In this document: in pieces, positions 1-9,820 of the stretch
Position numbering within the stretch: the first letter of the stretch is position 1
How the letters are laid out: each line of letters begins with the position of its first letter
Source of the DNA: Piper betle
Lineage: Eukaryota > Streptophyta > Magnoliopsida > Piperales > Piperaceae
DNA: 64,000 nucleotides
NCBI GenBank assembly: GCA_033002965.1
Contig: JAURVB010012674.1
Location: 1-64,000, forward strand
Direction of reading: 5' to 3'
Notes under the pieces: model-generated
What the model was told of the DNA's origin: nothing
Seen by the model: only the letters and a program-made list of their open reading frames with translations
Database searches by the model: none
Program-made: the position numbers and the translations under genes

Positions 1-430
1 AAACTGAGCCGAAACCGATCGAAATATTCGGTTTGGTTCGGTTCAATTATCGAATAACTAATTTAAATGATACTTATAAAAAACATAGATTTATTTAATT
101 ATTTAATCAATATCATGTCATTATTTTAATAAAAATAATCATTAAATAATTATAGATATATATATATCATATTAAACAAATATAAAATTTCATATAAAAT
201 TATTATAATTTTATGATAATTAATATAAAATATAGATTTTATAACTCTTTTGAAAAGACTTCGATTATTTCAGCTTGGTTGTGAACCAAATAATCGTATG
301 CAGTTTGGTTTGGTTATTATCTAACAAAAACCAAACCGATTTACCTTAAAATAGAACTAAAAACGATAATTCCGATTTGGTTTTCGTTGGTGGTCGGTTT
401 AAACCAAATTAGGCTCACCCGTACTCTACT
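1..430. repeat. TTCGG/CCAAACCGA-rich dispersed repeat, cut by window edge
   Basis: Short motifs of the type GGTTTGGTTCGG and CCAAACCGA recur on both strands (about 30-50, 285-350 and 370-410) around an AT-rich core. The opposite orientation of the motifs at the two sides suggests a degenerate inverted-repeat element whose left part lies outside the window. No coding sequence is visible. Similar motifs reappear near 63300-63420. Confidence 0.45.
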
Positions 431-1298
431 GAGGACTCTATACTTTCCCATATTTTTATAATTTTTAAAAATTATAACTATTTTTTATAAGATTTCATAT
501 AAAACTATTTTATTGGGGTGGAACGCCTAAAAGTATGTAAAGTGTAAAGCATGAATTCAGCCAAGGAATCAAAAGCAGGATAGGTTTTTTTTAATAGTGT
601 ACGGAAGATTGAAATGTTAAAATTGAAGTTATCACCCAGCAATTGCCGTGTCCAGAAAATTTTAAAAAAACAAAATGTTGAAATAATATAGTATTAAAAA
701 ACAGGTTAAAAGATGAAAACTAGGTGTAACAATTAAAATCTATAAACAAAAATCTGTTGGAAAAGAGAATAATAGAAAATGGAGGCATTCACGAGAGTGT
801 CAGAACTGAGGTATTTTTCTTTGGGGTGACACGTTGCTCCAGAAAAGTTGAAAGCAAGGTAAAAGAGCCATAAAAAATTATTCAATCCCTACATAATATA
901 ATAAACAAAAAATAATAATCAAAGGTCAGCAAAGTGGATGTTACAAAATTAACCACTCAATCCGAAACCGAGATGTTTGAAATCCCTGTTTTGAGGGTGG
1001 GATCTGATTATAAGAAGGGGCGAGACGTGAACAGAGGAAAGAGGGAGAGCATCTATTTTGAAATTTGTTCGGGGCTCTCGTGCGCTCTCTTCTTTATAGG
1101 TTTGAATACTTGCAATTGATGCTTTGATGTTTGTATCCCACACCTTTCCGGTAAACCTCATCATTCCCACTTTCGTTTAAAGCTTCTTCTAATTATCTAA
1201 TTACCAGCAGTGGTTCATCTTTTATCTCCCTTTTAGGCTTTTAGCGACCTTTGGCCATCTCTCGCTTTCTTTCACTTTCCCTTACCCTTAGCCAGCAA
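431..1298. other. Intergenic sequence upstream of the IQD gene
   Basis: AT-rich sequence without a supportable gene. Short open frames occur around 934-1170 on both strands but have no recognisable protein signal. The last ~250 bases become pyrimidine-rich, as expected of a promoter and leader region. Confidence 0.5.
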
Positions 1299-1307
1299 TT
1301 TATATAT
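1299..1307 (+). promoter_or_regulatory. Putative TATA box of the IQD gene
   Basis: A TTTATATAT stretch lies about 230 bases before the chosen IQD start codon in an otherwise pyrimidine-rich leader, which fits a core promoter with a ~200-base 5' UTR. Position is inferred from sequence alone. Confidence 0.4.
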
Positions 1308-1538
1308 GTATTCACGAGGGCGGCTAACTCTTGTTGTTGTGCATCAATTCGCCTTTTCAATCTTTTTACTCCGTAAATCTATCGACATCGCCTCTGTGGT
1401 GTAACATCTTGAGAGGAGTTGAGGGTGGCCAAATACTATTTGTCACTTGTGTCGTCTTATCTGCCATTTCCACAGTCTTCTTCCTCGCAAGCAGCTCTTT
1501 TGGATTCTGGGTTTCGCAAGTCCGGTGGTGCCTGGATA

Positions 1539-3207
1539 ATGGGTCGTGCTACGAGGTGGTTCAAGAGCTTGCTGGGCGGTGGTAAGAAGGAGAAGGAGAA
1601 GGAGGTGAAATCGGGTTCGAATTCCTTCTCAAGCGCCAATTTGAGGGACAGGAAGGAGCAGAAGAGATGGAGCTTCGGCAAGTCGAGCCGGTACGTGGGC
1701 GGAGGTCAGTTCCCGGCGAGCTTCGGCGCGTCGGTGCCGGCGGCGGAGGCGGCGTGGATGCGGCCGTACTACGGCGAGACGGATAAGGAGCAGAGCAAGC
1801 ACGCGATTGCGGTGGCCGCGGCCACGGCGGCAGCGGCCGACGCTGCCGTGGCGGCAGCGCAGGCGGCGGTGGAGGTGGTCCGGCTGACCAGCCAGGGGAG
1901 GGGTCTGATGTTCGGCGGTGGCAGGGAGAAGTGGGCCGCTCTCAAGATTCAGAAGGTGTTCCGTGGATACCTGGTGGGCCATGTTTGCTCTTGATCCAAA
2001 TTTTTCTACAACAAGAATTCGTTTGGAAGGGGTGGTGGTTTCAAATCTCGGGCGCTTTAAATGCCCAACCACCAAAATGATCATACTATGTTTTTGCAAA
2101 CTTTGGTTTGACAGATTTGTTGTTGTTAAATGAACATACTATGTTTTTGCAAACTTTGGTTTGATTTCAACGAAATTTACTGATTTGTTGTTTTTTGCAT
2201 AGGCCAAGAAGGCACTTCGAGCCCTCAAAGCATTAGTGAAACTGCAAGCCCATGTTAGAGGATATCTGGTGAGAAAGCAGGCGGCGGCCACCCTTTACAG
2301 TATGCAAGCTCTGATCAGAGCTCAAGCCTCTGTCCGCTCTCAAAGAGCCCGGCGCAATCTCAACAACGACCCTTCCATTCCACCCGAGATCCGACAGAGA
2401 AAAATTATTGTATGATCTCCAATGCCCGTTTTATTGGTTTGCATCAAAAGAAGATGCGTTAACTAAGAAATTGTGATTTTTGGCACTTCAATCTACTAAC
2501 ATTTGGCAATCCACCAGGAGAGGTCCCAGGAGTTGAGGGGTGAGCGCGCTCGCTCGTTCCACAGCAGGCAGCTCTCGGCATCCATGGAGAGCGCCATGAA
2601 CGGGTTCGACGAGAGCCCCAAAATCGTGGAGATCGACACATGCCGGCCGAAGTCGAGATCGAGGAGGATGAACGTTTCCGTGTCGGAATGCGGAGATGAC
2701 CCAACATACCAGAACCTCTCCTCCACCTTCCCCTCCCAAACCCCGGCCCGGCTTTCCATACCAGAGTGCCGGAGCTACCATGACCTCGACTGGGGCCTTG
2801 CCCTTGACGAGTGCAGGTTCTCCACCGCACAGAGCACACCCAGGTTCGCCTACCCCGCCGAGTCTCACATCGGAATGCCATCCACGCCTGCCAAGAGCGT
2901 CTGCGCAGAGACCTTCTTCCAGAGGTACTCCAACTTCCCCAATTACATGACCAACACCAAGTCCTTCAGAGCCAAGTTGAGGTCCCATAGTGCTCCAAAG
3001 CAGAGGCCGGAGCCGGCCCCGAAGAAGAATATTTCGTTGAACGAAATGGTGGAGTCGAGGGCCAGCTTGAGCGGTGTGCGAATGCAGAAGTCGTGCTCTC
3101 GCGTTCAAGATGCTTACAGTTTGAAGAGAGCTGTGTTGGGTAAGCTTGAAAGAGTGGGGGAGTTCGGTAGAGATCCAGATGCAGATTACTCGCAAAGAAG
3201 ACGGTGA
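1539..3207 (+). CDS. IQD: IQ67-domain (IQD) calmodulin-binding protein
   Basis: Three exons with GT-AG introns: 1539-1973, 2203-2409 and 2518-3207, all phase 0, giving 443 residues. The start is set by the family N-terminus [14 protein letters not shown]. The open frame runs further upstream, but only from this Met does it look like the family. The IQ67 domain starts near residue 134 ([12 protein letters not shown]). Intron 1 splits the first IQ motif after residue 145, the conserved IQD position, and exon 2 continues with [15 protein letters not shown] and VRGYLVRKQ. The last exon carries the DUF4005-like element around [14 protein letters not shown] proteins are basic, plant-specific scaffolds that bind calmodulin and associate with microtubules, the plasma membrane or the nucleus. 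The sequence resembles the IQD22-24 branch, but that placement is from memory. GC-rich Ala/Gly stretches in exon 1 are typical of a GC-skewed first exon. Confidence 0.93.
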
Positions 3208-5398
3208 CAACCACAATTCTGATGTCGTCTTTGGTTTTCTTTTTTTCTTTTTTTCTTTTTGATTGTGGATGTTGCAACGTGTAAATCTCAAGATCCTGAT
3301 GCAGTAGATTAAAGTGAAAGAGCACAAGGGGGTGCTATTTTTCAAACAGGATATGGAAATTGCTAATTTTTTTGTTGGGTTGTTTCTTTTTTGTTTATTT
3401 GACTGATCTGTGATAAACTCCAATGTGATCTTAGGTGTATTAGGTCAGAAGCATTCGAAACGTGTTGTTCTTGGTTATTTTGGTTGTCTTGTCCGCCTCC
3501 TGTACTATATATGGTGAGATAGTGATACTTCCCCTGCAAGAAGCTTATTTTCCTACTTGACGGAATTCTGAGGCCGGAGACGAGATAGCTTAACTACTTT
3601 TTTGTTTCCGAAGATCACATGGTATTATAAAAAAATAAAATAAAATCACATGTTTAACTGTTGCAGATAATTAGAATATCTGCGTTATCAATAAAAAATC
3701 GTCCATTGTATTTATCATTTTATACCAATTGTAATGTGCCAGTTCTAGTTATAAAGAATTCCTCATAATTTCTGTAGGCATCTATCAAAATCAAATAAAA
3801 ATAATATTTTTGCCTGAGGGATCTGGAGAGCCGGCTGCCCACGCCATTTTCCTCCCGCCTTCAAAATCCCTCCCTAATCACTCAAGCTCAAGCCTTTCAA
3901 ACATAGTTTGATAGATTCAAAGACTAAAATAGCTCTCCAACTTCTGTTGAAGTATTAAAGGCAAGAAAACATTCTCTTTTCTCACCTTTTCCCCTTCATT
4001 CCCTCTCATTCTTCTTGTTGGTGATGACTTATTTGGCAACTCTCGATTAGTTGATTAGTATTATTTTTAATGATGGTGATGTGCTATTTGAGTTGCTTTG
4101 CATTGTTCATTGTTGATTCGGGCATCTTTTCCGTTATTCTTCTTGCCCTAGGCTGCTAGTAGTAACTATTTGTTTCTTGTTGTGAGCAGTTGCATAGTAG
4201 GTGTTTGTTGTTATAAGGCCTAAGGCTTCAATGAGTTGTGCTATATCATTTAGATAATTTCATTTTAATTTCTCAATTGTGATGTTAATCTATTCTTATT
4301 AATAAAATAAAATTTTAATATTAATCTGTGCTAAAAAAAAGGAAAAATCAACCAATCAAAATATAATAAAAATTTTAAAAATAAAATTAAAATATCTCCT
4401 TAAAGATGGTTATGAGTTCGAATCTAGCTAATTTAATTTTTTTAAAAAAATAATAAAAACATAAGGCCGTGGATTTAAACTCGACTAATGTTAATTTTAA
4501 ATTTTTTACTAATAAGAGTTTGTCTAATTATCTTAAAAAAATTAAAAAATTAAATTCATATTTTTATTGAAATAAGATATATCTTTAAAGTTAATTATTG
4601 TCTATATTTAAGATATTAAATTATTTTAATTTATTTTATTAGTCAACGGAAGTTTATATATAAAATTAAAATTTATTCAATATACGTGACATCTTACCTA
4701 ATTTGTTATTAATTATTAGACCTATCTATTAGGTCTATTGGGCCTTTTGTTAATCAGGATTTATCTAAACAATCTACAACAGGACAACTTAAATAAGGCA
4801 CTATGTGAAGTGACAAACAGGCAAGGGACATTTAACACGAAAATAAACTAGTTATACGCAAGCAAACGAGGGACATTAGCGTGGTAAAAAAGGCCGCTAA
4901 ACGTGAAGTCATACATCACATTTAGTACACTGCTCTCACATCCATCGATGCATCCTCTACTAAAAGAATAGGTATGCTGCAGCAGTCATCATGAACAGGA
5001 ACTCATTTTTTGCATTTTGAAGTTCGAAATTGAACATGTTGAACAGATATCAAGACAACTATCATTACTATTTTATGATCTTTATGATAGAATTTCATAT
5101 CTAGCCTGTAACATAGAGATTTTTAACTGGCCAACTGCAAACTTTCATAAATAATTGATTATAAAAACAATGTTTTCAGAGACCCATCAGAGAGTAAGAC
5201 CTTGATCAGGGCGTTAATTAGTTGGTGATTTTGTTCAAAGAGTGTCAGTTTGCATGCAGTTAAGATTCCATAGTCTTGCATATTTTTTTATTTTGAAAGG
5301 CCAATGACCATGCACACGTGCGGCCCACCAACCAATGGTTTTGAATTGGTACAAAATTATGGATCAATTATGAAGCCAGCCTAGCTTGATTGGAGTTT
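3208..5398. other. Intergenic region with no gene seen
   Basis: It starts with the T-rich 3' flank of the IQD gene. The 4250-4750 part is strongly AT-rich with poly-A/T tracts and one isolated pol III B-box-like string (GAGTTCGAATC near 4413) that lacks a partner A box. No conserved protein frame, tRNA or hairpin gene was recognised. Confidence 0.5.
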
Positions 5399-5403
5399 AA
5401 TTG

Positions 5404-5555
5404 TGTTGGGTTTCTAGGAGTGACTGGTGACTTATATATAGGCTAATGGGAAGCCTTATTCTCTGAGCTATTTTTTAGATTAAGAGAAGTCAGTAACACC
5501 TATTGCAAATCCTTGTTGGGGGCCCACATATTTTTTCAAAATTTTTTCCCTAACA
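5404..5555 (+). repeat. Left LTR of the TRIM element
   Basis: 152 bases starting TGTTGGGTTT and ending CCCTAACA. It shares GTGACTGGTGACTTATATA and most following sequence with the right LTR, but lacks a ~12-base piece (CCCACATCAGTT in the right copy). Confidence 0.88.
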
Positions 5556-5575
5556 ATTGGCGCCGTCTGTGGGAA
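5556..5575 (+). other. Primer-binding site of the TRIM element
   Basis: ATTGGCGCCGTCTGTGGGAA follows the LTR directly. TGGCGCCGT is complementary to the 3' end of plant tRNA-Asp. The same string follows the 5' LTR of many plant LTR elements. Confidence 0.8.
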
Positions 5576-5600
5576 GGTGGGTCCTGGTGTTGCCCCGATT

Positions 5601-6030
5601 TGCCTTATGGCATGTTGCCACTCCAAATTAGAGTCTCGTGCAACCTCGGTTTGCCTTATGGCATGTTGCCACTCCAAATTAAAGTCTCCTGCAACCTCAC
5701 TGGAACAGGTTAAGCTCCGAAGCTCCGGCATGTATGAGGTTGAGATGATTTGGGTGGCTTGGTCTCCTCACGTTACGGTTGGATTAGCCAGAATTGGAAT
5801 CTTACTGGAACTTCACTGTAACATGTGATCTCCGGCATGTGTGAGGTGGAGATGATTCGAGTGATCTGATCTCTGGCATGAAGCTCCGACACTGTGTGAG
5901 GTGGAGATGATTTGGGTGGCTTGGTCTCCTCACGTTACGGTTGGATTAGCCAGAATTGGAGTCTCCTGGAACTTTACTGTAACATGTGATCTCTGGCATG
6001 TGTGAGGTGGAGATGATTCGGGTGATCTGA
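5601..6030 (+). repeat. Two tandem duplications inside the TRIM
   Basis: A ~51-base unit starting TGCCTTATGGCATG occurs at 5601 and 5652. A ~162-base unit starting GAGATGATTTGGGTGG occurs at 5742 and 5904. Both are near-identical direct repeats and make up most of the element's interior. Confidence 0.85.
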
Positions 6031-6046
6031 TGTGTGAGGGGGTTAT

Positions 6047-6202
6047 TGTTGTGTTTATCCCACATCAGTTGTGGGGGTGACTGGTGACTTATATATAGGT
6101 TAATGGGAAAGCCTTGTTCCTTGAACTAGCTTTTAGATTGAGAGAGGCCCGTGACACCTATTACAAGTCCCTGTTGGGAGCCCAAAGATTTTTACCCTAA
6201 CA
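6047..6202 (+). repeat. Right LTR of the TRIM element
   Basis: 156 bases, TGTTGTG to CCCTAACA, preceded by the purine tract GTGAGGGGG. It differs from the left LTR by scattered substitutions and a short indel, so the insertion is not very recent. Confidence 0.87.
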
Positions 6203-6207
6203 AATTG

Positions 6208-7200
6208 GTTATTAGTTGGATGCTTTTGTTTGATTTTCTATCTAAGTTTTGAAGGGCTTCTTATTATTGATACTCAACTAAAGCTAAAAAACTATTGTTG
6301 GAATATTACTGCAACCGTTAAGTCTATGAGATTCAGAAATTAATAATATCAGGACTTGTTGGTTCTTAAAAGAGAATAAAACAACGTAGTGATCTAGCTT
6401 GTTATCTTTTTTTTTAATTGTATACTGGGTTCTTGTGTTGATTGCATATTTGCTAGCCAACAACTCAATCGCAAAACCAAAATCGGTTGTTCGAATTATT
6501 CAAAGAGTACTAATTAAAATTATTGTAGTGTGTGGGCATGGATGATTGTGCTCTTAGTTTTATAAGATTGCTAGTGTATATGATAGAGATACACATTAGG
6601 GTATGTCCATTCCAAATCTAAATAAATATATTTAATAAATTTTATGTAAATTTACATACAAATATATACATATACTTATCAGTTAAGAAAAATAATGATC
6701 ATCTCTTCTATATAAGGATAGAGATGCATAATTTTTAAAATATATATTTTTAAAGAATTATAGAGAAAGAGAAATATATTGTGAAAATGGGTTTGATATT
6801 TCTCATTTTTATTTTAATTCTAATTAATTATATTAAGATTTATTATTTGTATCAGAACCAAGTTACAATCCTCGGATTTATTATTCTTATTTTAGTTTTA
6901 ATTAATTATATTAAGATCTCTTATTATAGTGTACGGGAATGGATGCTTAGGCTCTTAGTTTTACATGACAAACTTCTTGTGTTTTGCTCAAAGTGCAAAC
7001 TAACTAGATATTCGCATCCAAACCCTGTAGAAATATTTGCTTATTAATTTCGAACCATGGTTAAGACTCAGGCTGTATGAGGCCCATACAAGGAAAATCT
7101 TGATTCTATTGAATCCTAAAAGCTGTTGCTGGATGTGGAAGAATCCCCTTCTATATGTTTTTTAAACTTTAGCAAGACTTTTTGCCACTCTTGAAATGGT
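6208..7200. other. AT-rich intergenic sequence
   Basis: No gene seen. A pair of direct repeats containing TTAATTATATTAAGAT lies near 6820 and 6902. The open frame across them has the low-complexity composition of AT-rich DNA rather than a protein signal. Confidence 0.45.
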
Positions 7201-7323
7201 GCTTATAGGGAGGCCAAAATTGATGATGAGCTTAGAAGGGAAACCAATGCATACAAGTTTTTGTATGCATTTGCAGAATATCACGAGGGTCCCAAACTTG
7301 AAAAGCAGGAAGGTGTATTATGA
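7201..7323 (+). other. Possible protein-coding relic of unknown family
   Basis: One frame stays open for about 40 codons and reads like real protein (KIDDELRRETNAYKF, then FAEYHEGPKLEKQEG), ending in TGA at 7321. Upstream and downstream the frame is closed by stops and there is no start codon or clear splice site. I do not recognise the family. It may be a broken exon or processed-gene remnant, or chance. Confidence 0.25.
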
Positions 7324-7649
7324 GCCATACTCGAAGAAACATATTTAAAGCATCTTTGTACCAGTTCATTGTAAGCTATAGAAGATGACAGAGGTATATT
7401 GATGAGTTAGTGAAGCTATGAATACAAACACAGAAAAGCATTAAACGAGGACGAGCTTTGCTGGCGTGAATTTGGCCAAAGAAAGCAGTGACAGTTCATC
7501 CTTCAGTAAATTCTTTTTTATTGATTCGTTGAACACCAAAGAGATGAATAAAGTTCTCAATAGAAGACTACGACATGGAAAGGCAATTGGCGTTCACGAA
7601 CTATGTGATCAGTAGTACTTCTCATTGGGTAAAAGGATACAGATATATA

Positions 7650-8182
7650 ATTAGAGTGTTAATTGAGCGAGCTAATTCGTGAGCATTTAGCGTTTAGTTC
7701 GGTTTGACTCGATTTAAAATTCAACATTTAAACATTCAACTCGAACTCGAATCTTACGAGCCGAGCTTGAGCAAGGTCGTGTTCGACTCGACTCGACTCG
7801 ATTGTAACTCGAACTCGACTCGTAATTCGACTTGATAAATAATATAATAATATAGTCTTTATATTATATTTTATTTATATATATATATATATGTATATAT
7901 ATAAATATATATTTTATTCAAGGTTATGGGTTCAAATCACATTGGCCTTATTTTTTTACTTTTGACTTTTAATCGAGCTAATTTCGAGCTAACAAACAAG
8001 CTCACAAAAATTAAACAGTTTAAGTATATTCGAGTTCGAATCGAGCTCAAACACATAAAACTCGAGCATATATATCCAAAACTCGTTTGATTTTGAATCG
8101 AGTTCGAACAATTTTCGAACTATTTAAACCGAGTTTGAATACATAGTTAAACTCGACTCACTCGTTCGATTAACACCGTTAC
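7650..8182. mobile_element. Degenerate TIR element rich in CTCGAACTCG motifs
   Basis: The ends form imperfect inverted repeats: GTGTTAATTGAGCGAG at 7656 on the left and CTCGTTCGATTAACAC ending at 8176 on the right. The interior is full of CGAACTCGAACTCGA-type strings on both strands around a TA-rich core at about 7860-7915. No coding sequence is present. This fits a MITE-like or foldback element of a kind common in plant intergenic DNA; I cannot assign a superfamily. A clear target-site duplication was not found. Confidence 0.55.
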
Positions 8183-8461
8183 ATGTGGGCGGCATGGCTT
8201 TGAGCCATGGGTGCGTTGCTCATTGTTTTCTTGAATGCAAGAAGGGACAAGAGACATAACATGGGCACTTTTGAATTGTGTGTCCAATTGTCATGCACCT
8301 TTACCGCTGCCCTTCAAGACACACAATTTGAACTGCACAGATAGATATAGCTGTATTTGAAACATAAGAAAACAACTTTCTTCCATAAGCTACCAACCAG
8401 GAGATTTCTCGGCAACTCCAATAAAGAAGTTGATAAAACCTCACTGTCCCCTGCTTGTGCC

Positions 8462-8468
8462 TATAAAA
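8462..8468 (+). promoter_or_regulatory. TATA box of the XTH gene
   Basis: TATAAAA lies 157 bases before the start codon. A possible 5'-UTR intron (GT at 8532, AG at 8621-8622) would sit between the leader and the ATG. The intron is suggested only by splice-site look-alikes. Confidence 0.5.
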
Positions 8469-8624
8469 TGCGTGCGATTGCCTTAACTCCCCGTCACAGT
8501 CACTCACCGGCTATCTTCATCTCTATCTCAGGTAATAAGCTCTTGGATTTTGAGGTTTTGGGCGTTGTAGAAAGACAACTTCAAGTAATACATCATAGTT
8601 TGTTTGGTTTCTTATGCTTTAGAG

Positions 8625-9820
8625 ATGAGTACCCGGCTCCTTCTTTTGCAACTTGCTTTCCTCTGTTTTGCCTCTGTTGCTCTGGCTGCTCCACCAAGGA
8701 AGTCATTGGATGTGCCGTTTGGCAGGAACTATGTGCCTACATGGGCTTTTGATCACATCAAGTATTTCAACGGCGGGACTGAGATTCATCTCGTCTTAGA
8801 CAAGTCCACAGGTATATTTGTGTAGGAGGCATCTAATATATATTGCCTGCTATAAGCTTGATGGTAGAATGAGCTTGCTTGTTTGTTCACTGAAATGCGG
8901 TCTCTCCGTTTCTGTTAAGGTACTGGTTTTCAGTCCAAAGGTTCATACTTGTTTGGGCACTTCAGTATGAAGATCAGAATGGTTCCTGATGATTCGGCTG
9001 GAACAGTTACCGCATTTTATGTAAGCATCTGCTTGTGCTAATTGTAACTCTTGGTTTATTGGATGCATACGGCGATCGTTTATATAGACTAAGATAAATA
9101 CTAAAAGATATATATTTCCTGCTCCAGCTTTCATCTCAGAATTCAGAACATGATGAGATAGATTTTGAGTTCTTGGGCAACAGAAGTGGCCAGCCCTATA
9201 TTCTTCAGACCAATGTTTTCACCGGGGGAAAGGGAAACCGGGAGCAGAGGATTTACCTATGGTTTGATCCCACTAAAGATTTCCATGAATACTCTATCCT
9301 GTGGAACATGGACCAAATAGCGTATGCTCCCATGTTCTCCACTACAAACATATTATTATGCATTCACTTTTTCTTCAAAAACAAAAGTAAGCACAACTTG
9401 TTTCTTCTACTTTATTTCAGGTTCTTTGTGGATGATGTGCCTATTAGAGTGTTCAGGAACAGCAAGGACCTTGGAGTGAGATACCCATTCAACCAGCCAA
9501 TGAAGATCTACTCCAGTTTATGGAATGCAGACGATTGGGCTACAAGAGGTGGACTGGAGAAGACGAATTGGAACAAAGCCCCCTTTGTTGCAGCCTACAA
9601 AGGCTTCCATATCGATGGCTGCGAAGCGTCGGTGAATGCCAAGTTCTGCGACACCCAAGGCAAGCGATGGTGGGATCAGAAGGCTTTCCGAGACCTTGAT
9701 GGACTACAGTACAGGAAGCTGAGCTGGGTGAGGAACAAGTTCACCATCTACAACTATTGCACCGATAGAACCAGAGGCTCCACCATCCCACCCGAATGCA
9801 AACGAGACAGAGACATCTAA
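8625..9820 (+). CDS. XTH: Xyloglucan endotransglucosylase/hydrolase (XTH6/7-like)
   Basis: Four exons, 8625-8811, 8920-9020, 9128-9321 and 9421-9820, give 293 residues, the normal XTH length. A signal peptide ([17 protein letters not shown]) precedes the mature start near residue 22, so the protein is secreted to the cell wall. The GH16 catalytic motif [11 protein letters not shown] lies at residues 104-114, with E106 as nucleophile and E110 as acid/base. The N-glycosylation site N114-R-S follows directly, as in most XTHs. The C-terminal XET_C domain has its paired cysteines ([24 protein letters not shown]) and ends ECKRDRDI. The enzyme cuts xyloglucan and rejoins it to another chain, which allows wall loosening during growth. 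The ending and loop sequence resemble Arabidopsis XTH6/XTH7, which suggests transglucosylase rather than hydrolase activity. No break is seen. Confidence 0.96.

Larger units (their letters stand above)
5404..6202 (+). mobile_element. TRIM (miniature LTR retrotransposon), complete with target-site duplication
   Basis: A 799-base element is bounded by two direct terminal repeats, 5404-5555 and 6047-6202, that begin TGTTG and end CCCTAACA. The 5-base target-site duplication AATTG flanks it at 5399-5403 and 6203-6207. Directly after the left LTR lies TGGCGCCGT, a primer-binding site matching the 3' end of plant tRNA-Asp. A purine-rich tract (GTGAGGGGG) precedes the right LTR. The interior is noncoding and contains two internal tandem duplications (about 51 and 162 bases). 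Size, LTR length and lack of coding sequence are those of a TRIM. It is non-autonomous and would need enzymes from an autonomous LTR element. Confidence 0.9.

Noticed and set aside
4413..4423. GAGTTCGAATC, a tRNA B-box-like string (another, GGGTTCAAATC, near 7929)
   Set aside because: No A box or cloverleaf accompanies either string, so neither is a tRNA gene nor a supportable SINE.
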